In this document: positions 48,442 through 57,800 of the stretch, piece by piece
How the letters are laid out: the number at the start of each line of letters is the position of its first letter
Numbering within the stretch: the stretch's first letter is position 1
Assembly (NCBI RefSeq): GCF_018531495.1
Contig: NZ_JAHDTI010000013.1
Coordinates: forward strand, 124,001 to 188,000
From: Nonomuraea sediminis
GTDB lineage: Bacteria; Actinomycetota; Actinomycetes; Streptosporangiales; Streptosporangiaceae
DNA length: 64,000 bases
Direction: 5' to 3'
Notes under the pieces: generated by a model
Seen by the model: only the letters and a program-made list of their open reading frames with translations
Told to the model about the DNA's origin: nothing
Databases searched by the model: none
Position numbers and translations under genes: made by a program

Positions 48442-48630
48442 CTACCGCTTCATGGCTCGGTAGCGCTTGAGGAGGGCCGTGACCTTGTCGAAGTCCCGCG
48501 CGCCGTTCAATTCGACGAGCAAGTCGTCACTACACAACTCATAGACATCGCCCCACCAGCGACGCACCTTGTTATCCCAGATCCGGTAGCCACCGGGAAC
48601 ACCTCTGGCGACGTAGCGCCTCCTGCTCAT
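48442..48630 (-). CDS. small uncharacterised basic protein
   Basis: A 62-residue protein: RRRYVARGVPGGYRIWDNKV then RRWWGDVYELCSDDLLVELN. The 'G.y.i.d...rrWwG' stretch looks like a short conserved actinomycete hypothetical with no known function. Lysine/arginine-rich. ATG at 48630 is preferred over a start 36 bases upstream. Confidence 0.5.
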   Translation of the reverse strand: MSRRRYVARGVPGGYRIWDNKVRRWWGDVYELCSDDLLVELNGARDFDKVTALLKRYRAMKR

Positions 48631-49079
48631 GATCCGTACCCTGCAATCCATCAGTCCAGGGGTCAAGCCCGGCCGTCAGCCAGGGTGAGAACGACCTTGG
48701 ACCGTCGATCGGCGACCGACCACGCCATGGCGATCGCAGGGTTTGCACCTGTACGGCGGCGCGGCAACCCCAGCCGACGTGTTCGGCGTACGGCACCCGA
48801 GGCGCACGGCGTCCGAACCGTCGTCGTGCACCTTCCGAACCGGCCTCAGGGCCACAAGCTCGGGTGGGGGCGATCTGTATCCAGCAGGGGATCATTCCCG
48901 CGCTTTCGCGAACACCTCGAGACGTACGTAAAGCCGGAACCCGCTGCCCCCGTCAACCCAGAAAGCGGCTGATGCGTCGGAGTGAATACAACGGGCTGGG
49001 CAGCAGCTCCAAGCAGCGCATCGCCGCCGTGATAGGCATCGGGCTGATTCGGCAGTACAGGCCGTACAGCCGTGGACCA
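48631..49079. other. gene-poor stretch
   Basis: Several short open frames on both strands, none with protein-like text, a ribosome binding site or a match I recognise. Part of the decayed accessory region. Confidence 0.5.
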
Positions 49080-49905
49080 TCACTCGTGCATGACTCGTGT
49101 CTGGTCTCCAGGCGGGGCCTTGACGACCGCGCTGTCCCATTCGGAAAAGGTGACTTCTAGCGACTCTACGTGCGGATCGGTAATGCTGATGCTTGGATCA
49201 TGGGCTCGCGTGATGTATCTGACTGGACGGCCTTGCCGGTCTGTCCACAGCTCATAGGTCATGGACGGACCGAACTGTGTAGATAGCTTGCTGCGGAACC
49301 CGGAGACGGCTGCGGGGTCTCCCGCTATCACCTTTTCGACTCTGTCCGTGTCTTTCTGCATCATGATGGTGTGGGAGTAGAAGTTGACATACGCCTTCAG
49401 ATCAAGCTTCTTGATTGCGGCATCTGTGTCGATCTTTATCGTGTAGTGGGTTAGATTTCCTTCCATCGAAGTAGCAGCGAGTCGTCCTGTGGCGGCGAAC
49501 ATCTCGTTGACCTTGTAACTGTCCGTAAGAGTGTTTGCCAGAACGGCGAGAGTGTGTATCCCGAACAGGTTGTAGGGCTCGAAATAGTCCGTGATCTTGT
49601 CCCAGGCGAATCCCGGCGCCACCTCCTTGCCGAGCGGCATTTGCATATACGAGGCATCCATGGTCTTGATCAAACGGCCATTGAATCCAGATCCAAAGTC
49701 GGCTGTGAGATCGGTCCCGTTATTGTCGGTGATGAGGGTGACGGAAGTATCCCCCTGTTTCGCCTCCTGTTTGACCACCTTGTGTCCCGCCAGGTAGGTG
49801 CCGACGAGCTGGGCCACGTCCGCCGCAGACAATTTGGGGGGCATGGGGCGAGTCGCAGCCGAAGAGCAGCATGCATAAGGCGATGATCATGACCTGTGGG
49901 CGCAT
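49080..49905 (-). pseudogene. lipoprotein gene (LppX/LprG-like) split by a homopolymer frameshift
   Basis: Signal and body are in different frames. From ATG 49905 the frame reads MRPQVMIIALCMLLFGCDSP, a good lipoprotein signal with lipobox LLFGC. The mature part (KLSAADVAQLVGTYLAGHKV to the stop at 49080) is in the next frame. Removing one base from the run of six G on the plus strand (49836-49841) would join them exactly. The body ends EVTFSEWDSAVVKAPPGDQT, the usual end of mycobacterial-type LppX/LprAFG lipoproteins. GC content is clearly lower than in neighbours. It may be a real mutation, a slippage switch or a sequence error. Confidence 0.72.
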
Positions 49906-50278
49906 GGACAGATCTTGTCGGACAAATGTGCAGAAATATGAGGGGCTTAGGCGCAAGATCGATGTAGTTGCTCAGAGGAGCTTCCGAAACTCTGCGACGA
50001 AGTCAGGGGACGACGCCAAGGGGCGATCCAGATCTTCACACCTAGCGGCTGTCATCTGCGTAGATCGCTGAGGAGGCAAGCCTGACGCGCAGGTGCATCC
50101 GCCAGGTTCGCCACAATGGCCCGGCCCCTGAGGAGCGTTCCTCGGCACGATCACCCTGGCCGCCCCTCCATAGCCGGAGGCCGGCAACGCCTCGCCAAGG
50201 GTGGCCCTGGAGGACGTGAGGACGTCACGGGGGCCAAGCGTCTGGAGGACCTGGCGCGCGGCTTCGACCTGGCGATGA
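49906..50278. other. gene-poor stretch
   Basis: No convincing gene. A minus frame ending at 49972 has C-terminal text SPDFVAEFRKLL and could be the relic of a small protein. Confidence 0.45.
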
Positions 50279-50596
50279 GTGGAACACGTGCCCCTGGGCG
50301 GAGAGATCGACATCTGTGATCTGAAGTCGTCGCCGGTCATGGGTGCCCTGTACGGGTCCGATCCGGTCCTTGAATGGATCGAGGACGACGTGTTGGTGCT
50401 GCGCGACAGCCGTACTGGCCAGACCTACAGATCGGGCCGCGGCGGGGTCTCGCGCCCTGTGAATCGCTTCGGGAAGGCATTGGATGTCCTTGCTCACGAG
50501 GGTCCCGACGAACTGACTCGCGTGGTACGGCAGGCAAAGGACTTGGACCCGCACGGCTCTCGCTGGCCACGAAGGAATGCGAAGGCCGTCTACGTG
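50279..50596 (+). other. doubtful open frame
   Basis: The frame from 50279 reads GALYGSDPVLEWIEDDVLVL then RDSRTGQTYRSG, which looks protein-like for about 60 residues. After 50597 it runs antisense to the 87-residue gene. It may be a 3'-truncated gene. No family recognised. Confidence 0.35.
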
Positions 50597-50860
50597 TCAG
50601 TCGCTGCGGCGGAACAGGCACGTGATGTTCTCGTAGCCGAAGCCCATGCCGAAGACTGCGTTGGCCATCATGTCGACGCGCCAGCCTTCGGCCTCAATGG
50701 CTTCGATCGTCTCGGCGACCACGGGCAGAGCCGTACCCTTCGACGCTCTACTCAGATCTGCGCTCAGCCGTGCGACGAAGATCTTGCGCCCCTGCTGATA
50801 GGCCACCCGCGCATCCTCGATGATCTGCGCGGGTCCGGGCTCCCGGCCGGTTAACACCAT
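50597..50860 (-). CDS. small conserved actinomycete protein
   Basis: An 87-residue protein: QIIEDARVAYQQGRKIFVAR, then LSADLSRASKGTALPVVAET and IEAIEAEGWRVDMMANAVFG, with the end YENITCLFRRSD. The regular alpha/beta pattern and the conserved 'IE..GW.l' wording fit a small hypothetical found in many actinomycetes. Function unknown. The start at 50860 is a GTG or ATG-like position near the stop of an opposite frame. Confidence 0.68.
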   Translation of the reverse strand: MVLTGREPGPAQIIEDARVAYQQGRKIFVARLSADLSRASKGTALPVVAETIEAIEAEGWRVDMMANAVFGMGFGYENITCLFRRSD

Positions 50861-51095
50861 GGGCTACTCATCCTCTCAGCACCTCGGGCGGCAAGCTCGA
50901 ACACTACGCGCCTTTCGCCAGCACAGCATGATCGATTGAGCGTCCGCGAAGTACTCCAGGAACCGATTCCGGCGGCCCCAAGCCCAAGCAGGGCGAAGGG
51001 CGTGGCAGGCGGGCGGGAGCTCTCGAATCGGACGGCCAACTGATCTGGCGCGATGGCAAAAGCACGCTCTGGGCTCGAGGGTTATTGCTTGTTGA
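50861..51095. other. gene-poor stretch before the first tRNA-like relic
   Basis: No convincing gene in 235 bp; it ends at the tRNA-like sequence at 51096. Confidence 0.45.
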
Positions 51096-51120
51096 GAGCG
51101 GGTGACTGGAATCGAACCCC
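51096..51120 (-). repeat. tRNA-Gly(CCC)-like 3' end, copy A
   Basis: Read on the minus strand, the 25 bases give GGTTCGATTCC (T-arm) followed by GTCACCCGCTC, the 3' acceptor strand of a glycine tRNA. The anticodon and 5' half are missing. Same orientation as copies B (52616) and C (53365). Confidence 0.65.
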
Positions 51121-51149
51121 GACAACCAGAGGTATGACGGTGGAGACTC

Positions 51150-51767
51150 ATGATTGTTACGCTGATCGTCATGGAAACCGGTGAGGCATCTCTGCGGCTG
51201 GAGGACGTGACGTCGGCGTTAGAGACGACACTCACCGCCCTGACGGCTGTAGGGGCCGCCGACCTGATGTACCGCGTGGGTGGCACCGGTGCCGCTCTGC
51301 TGCAAGGTGTTCAGCTTCCTGTCGGAGATGTTGACGTCTTGCTGGCTCGGCGGGAGGACGTGGACACGGTCGCCGCCGCTCTCTCGTCCTTCCCCTGTCT
51401 GTATGCGGCATCTTGGCTCCCCGAGAGTTCGCAGTATTTCGCCAGGTACGAGGTGAACGGGGTTGATTTAGAGATCAGCACGGTTGAGCAGGAGGATGAC
51501 TCCGATGGGATGGAGTGCGTTGGTCACGGCCCGTGGCAGCACTTCGTCTTGATCACGTGTGGCTCGCATCGTGTTCCTGTGGTTCGCCTGGAACTGCGAT
51601 TGGCCACAGAGCTCTTGCGCGATCGGTCGGATCGATATGAACCCCTCCTCGACCACATGGCGGCCCATGGATTCGACGCTGATCTTCTGGATAGGGCCAT
51701 GACTGCTCGCGGTCTTTCGGCCGAACGCCAGCGCTTGGTCAACGACCGCCTCGCCCGCTCCCGATAG
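51150..51767 (+). CDS. nucleotidyltransferase-like protein
   Basis: A 205-residue protein. YRVGGTGAALLQGVQLPVGD then VDVLLARREDVDTVAAAL has the 'GG.ga.l.G.....DvD.l' pattern of minimal nucleotidyltransferases (AbiEii/MNT-like or KNTase-like), with the acidic pair in GDVDVLL. GVDLEISTVEQED may supply the third acid. ATG at 51150 or 51171. No adjacent HEPN or antitoxin partner, so a toxin-antitoxin role is unsupported. Confidence 0.6.
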   Translation: MIVTLIVMETGEASLRLEDVTSALETTLTALTAVGAADLMYRVGGTGAALLQGVQLPVGDVDVLLARREDVDTVAAALSSFPCLYAASWLPESSQYFARYEVNGVDLEISTVEQEDDSDGMECVGHGPWQHFVLITCGSHRVPVVRLELRLATELLRDRSDRYEPLLDHMAAHGFDADLLDRAMTARGLSAERQRLVNDRLARSR

Positions 51768-51821
51768 CCACCAAGAACCGGCGCCTCACGCCCGTGGTCC
51801 TGCCGAGGGCGGCGCCCCGAA

Positions 51822-52010
51822 GGTGCCCTTGACAGTTCCGGGCGGCGACGGGTCGTCGGCATCCCACCGGCGATCATCTCGGCTCTCGACAAGCATTTGG
51901 CGATCTTCGCCGAGAACGAACCCGGGGCCCTGCTTTTCCAGCTCCAAAGGGCGGACCGCTTCGCCGCAGCGGGTTCAGCAGGCTCGCGGCCGGCCACAGC
52001 CGCTTGGTCA
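51822..52010 (+). pseudogene. tyrosine-type phage integrase relic
   Basis: The frame from about 51822 reads SGRRRVVGIPPAIISALDKH then LAIFAENEPGALLF. This is the 'GRRTVGIP..v...L..Hl......d.LvF' stretch that precedes the catalytic box of actinophage-type tyrosine integrases. After a frame change, PLRRSGFSRLAAGH continues the same family ('g.pLRRsnF.r..w'). The RHDLRH box and the tyrosine are gone. It lies between tRNA-like copies A and B. Confidence 0.68.
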
Positions 52011-52178
52011 ACAGATCGATCTGGAGCTGGACCTTTCGGTGTGCGATCATCAACGCTATGACATCGACCAGAAAGGGCCATGCCGCGTAGGCGCCCCGCC
52101 GAGGTCCGCTCGCAAAGGTTACGGTGCGGAACCCACAGACCCTCGATCCATCAGGTCCCCGGTCTCACCTCCCGGCCA

Positions 52179-52514
52179 ATGGCCGCAGTGATCGCTCTGG
52201 AGCACACCCTTCTGCGGCCGGGCGAGGTGGCCGCGGCGCTTCTTGCCTGGACGCAGGACGTCGTCCCCGGCACGGCCACCCAGCTTCCACCTATCTGCTC
52301 ATGTCCTGGATGCTCATGGGAAATAGATCCGCGTGGTGACATTGAACAGATACTCCGAGCGCTGCCTAGCTGGGCCAGGCCCCATTTCTATGGCCTGGTG
52401 CTTCCCATCGACAGAAGCTTTCTCGCCCGGACGTCACAAGATCCCCGTGCGTCGCCTGACTGGCCGTGGTGGCGGCAACGGCGCCGTCCGTATTTCGGGG
52501 ACGGAACCGGCTGA
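52179..52514 (+). CDS. uncharacterised protein
   Basis: A 111-residue protein: LRPGEVAAALLAWTQDVVPG early, CPGCSWEIDPRGDIEQILRA in the middle, then LVLPIDRSFLARTSQDP and PDWPWWRQRR. The 'D.eqiLraLP....R......lD..fLarT..DP' pattern recalls a small actinomycete hypothetical of unknown role. It might be a gene 5'-truncated by insertion events, as the start is not well supported. Confidence 0.45.
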   Translation: MAAVIALEHTLLRPGEVAAALLAWTQDVVPGTATQLPPICSCPGCSWEIDPRGDIEQILRALPSWARPHFYGLVLPIDRSFLARTSQDPRASPDWPWWRQRRRPYFGDGTG

Positions 52515-52615
52515 CCGAGCGGCGGTGCGGACGAATCTGACCACTCCGCTGATGCAGGCCCTAACGAGATCAAGCCCAGCTCGGGAACTCACCCCGACCT
52601 GGGCTCTCGCGATGT

Positions 52616-52657
52616 GAGCGGGCGACGGGAATCGAATTCATGCTGTCAGCCTGGGAA
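52616..52657 (-). repeat. tRNA-Gly(CCC)-like 3' half, copy B
   Basis: On the minus strand, TTCCCAGGCTGACAGCATGA contains a CCC anticodon context, followed by TTCGATTCCCGTCGCCCGC, the T-arm and acceptor 3' strand of a glycine tRNA. The 5' half is absent. Copy C matches it with a few mismatches and two one-base gaps. Confidence 0.7.
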
Positions 52658-52819
52658 CTCTTCAAGATCATGCTTACTGGGCAGAGAGACGCCGACCTGG
52701 CCATATGTCAGCCGAGTCTCCGTGATAGATCGCTATGCGAACGAGCACGTCGGCCACCTTTGTCCAGGCCGACATCTGGCGCGTAGAGGCCTGGTGTCGG
52801 CTCCTGACATCATCGCCAG

Positions 52820-53335
52820 ATGTCGGACTTCGGGGTCAACGGCTATGAGCCCACCTGGTTGAGGGGAATCTCGGCGGTCGCCGCCGCTCATGGTCGGAGG
52901 CTGTCGATGCTGGAAGGGCGAACACTGACTCGCGCCCTACTGGTGTGGGACCTCAACGAGGATGCCTGGTTCCCCGATGGACTGGTCCTGCTTGATTTCG
53001 AGGGCGAGCAGGTCGAGATCGTCCACCAGAAGTTCGATGAAATCTCGATTACCTGGAACACGGTCGATCCGGCTCAGCCGTTGGATTGGCCAGGCGGAGG
53101 ATTCCAGCTGGTATGGCGAGAGGGCGCGCCTGTCGAACTGGCGAGATTGAGGGGGCAGAGGTTGCAGGGCGTGGAGCTGCTCGTGTGGACGGGCGAGGAC
53201 ATGGCGCAAGGAATGGTGGCTGTCGGATTCGTTTTCCCGCACGGCCGTGTGACCCTCTACAACGCTCTCGACGAGAACGGCATGGAGTTCAGGTCTCCGG
53301 ATCCGCGTTATGCGCGCCACAACCTCGGTGAGTAG
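52820..53335 (+). CDS. conserved actinomycete hypothetical protein
   Basis: A 171-residue protein. LVLLDFEGEQVEIVHQKFDE, ITWNTVDPAQPLDWP and GMVAVGFVFPHGRVTLYNAL then DENGMEFRSPDP are typical of a conserved protein in actinomycetes with no known function; its stand-alone, toxin-locus-like neighbours recall immunity proteins. It lies between tRNA-like copies B and C. ATG at 52820; ribosome binding site weak. Confidence 0.7.
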   Translation: MSDFGVNGYEPTWLRGISAVAAAHGRRLSMLEGRTLTRALLVWDLNEDAWFPDGLVLLDFEGEQVEIVHQKFDEISITWNTVDPAQPLDWPGGGFQLVWREGAPVELARLRGQRLQGVELLVWTGEDMAQGMVAVGFVFPHGRVTLYNALDENGMEFRSPDPRYARHNLGE

Positions 53336-53364
53336 TACGCATGATCTCTCGCTCATGGAGATGG

Positions 53365-53405
53365 GAGCGGGTGACGGGAGTCCAACCCGCACTGTCAGCT
53401 GGGAA
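53365..53405 (-). repeat. tRNA-Gly(CCC)-like 3' half, copy C
   Basis: On the minus strand TTCCCAGCTGACAGTGCGGG, then TTGGACTCCCGTCACCCGCT. The T-stem GCGGG/CCCGT and acceptor strand are kept; one T of the anticodon stem is missing relative to a normal glycine tRNA. The 5' half is absent. Confidence 0.7.
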
Positions 53406-53701
53406 CAGCAAATGATCCAGCCTCGTCAGGGCCCTGAGCTGGGCAGGAAGTCGGTCCTGAGTGACCGTGGTTGATCCCTCGTTACCCCACACGACGATCA
53501 GCCTGCAACCTGGTGTTCCTTGCGCATGGCGCGCACCTGGCCCGCTCGGCCTGTCCCGAGTGATGATGGGCGGGAGGATCAGGCTTCCACCTCAGCCAGT
53601 GACCAACCCTGGCTCGCGTGTGGCGATCATCTCGGAGCCGGTGCGCCCCGGCGGTGGCTCTTTCGGCTGACATGATCCATGCCAAAGCGGGGAGGGTTAG
53701 T
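53406..53701. other. no gene seen
   Basis: Nearly 300 bp without protein-like frames, between tRNA-like copy C and the PAP2-type gene. GGGAGGG just before 53702 is the ribosome binding site of that gene. Confidence 0.5.
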
Positions 53702-54502
53702 GTGACCCGCGTGAGCTTACGTGAGGTGGCCACCGGCCGGTTATCGCGCCTGGTCACACGTGCCCGCTCAGCCGTACTTGTCGGGAGGATGGGTGGGCGC
53801 CCCGCTCCTCTCGTCGAAGTGGCAGTTCTGCTGCTCGTGATCCTGCTCTTCTTACGGCTTCATGCCGCCGTCGGGAAGGACGTCGCCACCGCCACCGCCA
53901 ACGCTCTGGCCCTGCAATCCATAGAGCGGGCGCTCCACCAGGACATCGAACTGAGGGCGAACCAGTGGCTGACCGAGCATCCGGCCCTCATCCAGCCGGC
54001 GGTCTACTACTACCGCCTGTACTACCTCGTGATCATCGGTGTGCTGGTGTGGGTCTTCGTACGGCACGCCGATGTCTACATCAAGGTCCGCCGAACCCTC
54101 GTCGCGATGGTCGTCCTCGTGCTGCCCGTCTATTGGGCGCTGCCCATGTCGCCCCCACGGTTCGCTCTACCGGGTGTCGTCGACATCATTGCCGAGCACG
54201 ACCTCCTTGGCAGCCATGCCTCACGAGAGATCGCGAACGGCCAGAACTTGTCGGCGATGCCCAGCATGCATGTGGGGTGGTCGTTGTGGTGCGCCTATGC
54301 CGTGTGGTGCGCGCTGCGGGCCTCCCATCCGCGATGGGCGTTGCTGCCGTGGATCTTTCCGCTGGGTATGACGGCAGTCGTGCTCATCACGGGGAACCAC
54401 TATGTCCTCGACATCGCCGGAAGCGTCGTGCTGCTGGCCGTCTCCATCGCTGTCGTGTCAGCGTGGGGCCACCTCGCCGAACGCCGGCGTACTGGGGATT
54501 GA
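53702..54502 (+). CDS. PAP2-family membrane phosphatase/inositolphosphotransferase-like
   Basis: A 266-residue protein with six helices. NLSAMPSMHVGWSLWCAYAV is the PAP2 C2 motif with its histidine, and ITGNHYVLDIAGSVVLLAVS the C3 motif with the H-x3-D pair. The wording 'PSMHv.w..w......g.H...D..aG' is that of the inositol-phosphotransferase branch (Aur1/Ipt1-like) found in actinomycetes. It acts on a lipid phosphate at the membrane. GTG at 53702 with GGGAGGG upstream. Confidence 0.82.
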   Translation: MTRVSLREVATGRLSRLVTRARSAVLVGRMGGRPAPLVEVAVLLLVILLFLRLHAAVGKDVATATANALALQSIERALHQDIELRANQWLTEHPALIQPAVYYYRLYYLVIIGVLVWVFVRHADVYIKVRRTLVAMVVLVLPVYWALPMSPPRFALPGVVDIIAEHDLLGSHASREIANGQNLSAMPSMHVGWSLWCAYAVWCALRASHPRWALLPWIFPLGMTAVVLITGNHYVLDIAGSVVLLAVSIAVVSAWGHLAERRRTGD

Positions 54503-54819
54503 GCGCCTGCTGACAACTGCGGGGGAACCGGCACCGCCCGGATGCTTGCTCACCTCGCGATCGTCCTCATAGCTACCCGTTGCGCGGCCCGAACGAGAAC
54601 GGCCCCCAGACCGTACGCGCCGCGTATGGCCGCGTGGCGGCGCGGTGCGCCGCCCTTGATCTCAAGGCCGGGGCTCCTGGACCTTCACGTCCATGATCGT
54701 CGCCCAGTGGGACGGCCATACACGACAAGAGCAATCGGACGACCAATGGCGGTGGCCGGGGCATCCAAGGAGCTGCCGGCACTGGCGCCCCGTTGAAACC
54801 GGTTGCTTCGCTGGGAAGA
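54503..54819. other. no gene seen
   Basis: Intergenic, 317 bp, between the PAP2-type gene and the end of the nSTAND-WD40 gene. No clear hairpin or gene. Confidence 0.5.
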
Positions 54820-57800
54820 TCATGCGCAGTGTGACTGGTAGGGGAGCGTAGGCAGGTAGAGGTCCCATTCCTGCTGGGTTAGGGGGTGGTGGCAGAGGGG
54901 GGTGAGTGCGGCGGTGGGGGCCAGCGACCAGCGGGTGATCTTGCCGTCTTCTCCTCCGGAGAGCAGGGTGGTGCTGGTGAGGAAGGCCAGCCCGCTCACG
55001 GTGCCGGTGTGGCCGGTGAGGGTCGCGGTCTGGGTGCGCGTGGCGGCGTTCCAGATCATGATCGTGTGGTCGTTTCCTGCGGACGCGAGCGTCTTCCCGT
55101 CGGGGCTGAAGGCCAGGGTCTGGATGGGGGCGGTGTGCCCGCGTAGTGTGCCGAGCTCGCGGTGGGTGCGGGTGTCCCAGAGTTTGACGGTACGGCTGTC
55201 GCCTGCGGTGGCCAGGGTCGCCCCGTCGGGGCTGAGCGCGAGGTCCTGGATGGCCCCCTGACCGGTGGGGTAGACGCCGAGGAATTCGCCGGTGGGTACC
55301 GCGGCCACGATGATGTTGCCGCCGGGGGTGGTCATCGTGAGGGTGTGTCCGTCGGGGCTGAAGGTGAGCGCGGTGGCGAGCCGCGGGGGGTAGCGGGCGG
55401 TCACCTCAGTAGGCGGATCGGTGAGTTCCCAGACGAAGGGGCCGAATGTGGCGGCGGCTATGAGCCGTCCGGTGGGGTCGAAGGCGATATCGCTGGCGGT
55501 ACCGGTGCTGGGGATCTGGATGGTGTCGCCGATCGGGCGTCTGTCAGTGAGGTTCCAAAGGGTGAGGGCGCGGGTGCGGGTGGCGGTGGCGAGCAGCCGT
55601 CCGTCCGGGCTGAAGGCGATGGCCTGGACCTTGCCGGGTGCGGGCCCGAGGGTGCCGAACATTCTGCCGTCGGGGTCGTAGAGATGGACGAGCCCGTCGC
55701 TGGTGGCGGCCGCGATGATCCGCCGATCGGGGCTGATCTTGAGGTCATTGACGGGGGCGTTGATCCCGGTAAAGGGGGTTGTGTCCAGGTCGTGGAGCAC
55801 GATGGAGCCGTTGAATCCGCTGGAGGCGAGCATGCGCCCATCGGGGCTGAGGGTAACGGTGAAGGTCTCGTTGCGGCCGCGGTCCTGGAAGACGTTCAGC
55901 CGGGTGCGGGTCGCCCAGTCCCATACGGAGATGGTGCCCATCTCGTCGGCGACGGCGATCCTGCCGTTCACCGGGGGTGAGATGGCCCAGCCGTAGGCGC
56001 GGTCCAGGTCGGGCCCGGGTATGCGGACGGGTTCGTCGTGGTCGAGGTTCCACAGATACAGGCCGCGGTCGTCGGCGGAGGCCGCGAGGGTACGGCCTGA
56101 CGGCCCGAAGTGCACCCCGTCGACGTGATCGGCCGCGAGCTCCGATGGTGCCTGTCCGGTGGTGAGGTTCCAGACGGCGGGCCGGGAAGTGCCGTCGGCG
56201 GACACTAGCAGCTCGCCGTCGGGGCTGAAGGTGAGCGACACCACCGGTTGACGGTGGTGATGGAGGATCCGCCGGCCGTGGTCGGGCAGGTTGACGAGCT
56301 CGATGTCGCCCGAGCGCAGGCCGACCGCGACCTGCTGGCCATCTCCGCTGAAGGCCAGCGCGGCCGACGCCTGCCGTACCTCGAGCCGCTCCTTCTGGCG
56401 GTAGGCAGCCACGTCCCAGAGGATGACCGTGCCTACCTCCCCGTCGGCCGACAGGGAGGCAAGGGTGTTGCCGTTGGAGGTGAACGCCACCGCCTTGGCG
56501 GGGCCGGACTTGCCGTCGAGGGTGGTGAGCCGGGCTCCGGAGCCGGTGTCCCACAGCCCGATCGTGCCGTCCCCGCCGGCGGTGGCCAGCAGGGCATGGT
56601 CGGGGCTGAACGCGATGCCGGGCGCCGGTGCGCCGCCCACGTTGAGCTCGCGGGGCGCTGGTACGGCTGCCGCGCTGAGCAGCCCGCCCAAGGTTTCCGC
56701 GTCAGGGTTGAGCTGGTACGCGCGGGCCGCCAGCCGTCCGGCCAGTGCAGGATCGGTGGCGATCAGGCCGCGCGCCTGCAGAGATACCTGCCGGGCCACG
56801 GCGACAAGGTTCTGCTGCCTTAGGTCGCCGCTCTGGCGCAGGGCAAGGCCGCCGGCCGTACCGGCAAGCACGACGAGCGCCGCCATCGCGGCCAGCAGCC
56901 GCTTGAGCAGTCGTGCACGGCGTGCGGCGGTGTGCTGCTCAGCGTCCGCCCGGGCGGTGCTGGCCTGCAGGAACGCGGTCTCGAGGTGGTTGGTTTCGTC
57001 AGGGTGGTCCTGCCACCAGGCGGTCGCGGTGCCCAGCTGGGCGCCCCGGTACAGAGCGCCGTCGTCGCGGGCCAGCCGCTCCCAGATGTGGGCGGCCTCG
57101 GTGAGCCGCCGGTGTACGGCCAGGTTGTCGCGGTCGTCGGTCAGCCAGCGGTGCAACCGCGGCCAGGCGGTGATCAACGCCGCATGGGCGATCTGGACCC
57201 GGTCCTCGTCGACGACGACCAGGCGGGCGCGGGCCAGGCGCGTCACGACATCGGCCGTATCGTCCAGCTCGGCCGTGGTCGCGGGCCTTCGGGTGCCGTC
57301 CAGGGTGGTGAGCCGCAGGAAGATCCTCCGAGCTGTGGCGTGCTGGGCGGGATCCAAGCTCCGGTACACCCGTTCGGCCGTCTCGGCGATGGCCCGTCGT
57401 ACGCCCCCGGCTTCCTGGTAGCCGGCCAGGGTGAGCGTGGTTCCGGTGCGCCGGTGCCACGTCTCCAGAAGGGCGTGCGAAAGCAGCGGTAACGCGCCCG
57501 GTTCGCCCGCGCAGTCCGCCAGCGCCGTGGCGACAAGTTCGGGCGGTACGGTCAGGCCCGCCCGGGCCGCAGGCCGTACGATGATCTCTCTCAGCTCGTC
57601 GGCGTTCGGCGGGCCTACCAGGACTGGCGCGTCCACCGCCGACGCGAGTCCGGGATGCTCGGTCAGCCGGGCCAGGAAGTCGGCGCGGACGCCCAGCACA
57701 ACGGTGGTGCGCCGTTCCGGGCCGACGGCGGCGTCGAGCAGGGCAGCGACGAACCTCGCGCGTTCTTCCTCGTCGCCGCAGACGGTGAAGGCCTCCTCGA

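Noticed and set aside
51150..51767. AbiE or HEPN-MNT toxin-antitoxin pair
   Set aside because: The nucleotidyltransferase-like gene has no adjacent partner gene of the right type.
51096..53405. Complete tRNA genes
   Set aside because: Only T-arm, acceptor 3' strand and, in two copies, the anticodon side are present; no D-arm or 5' acceptor strand follows in the next 40 bases.
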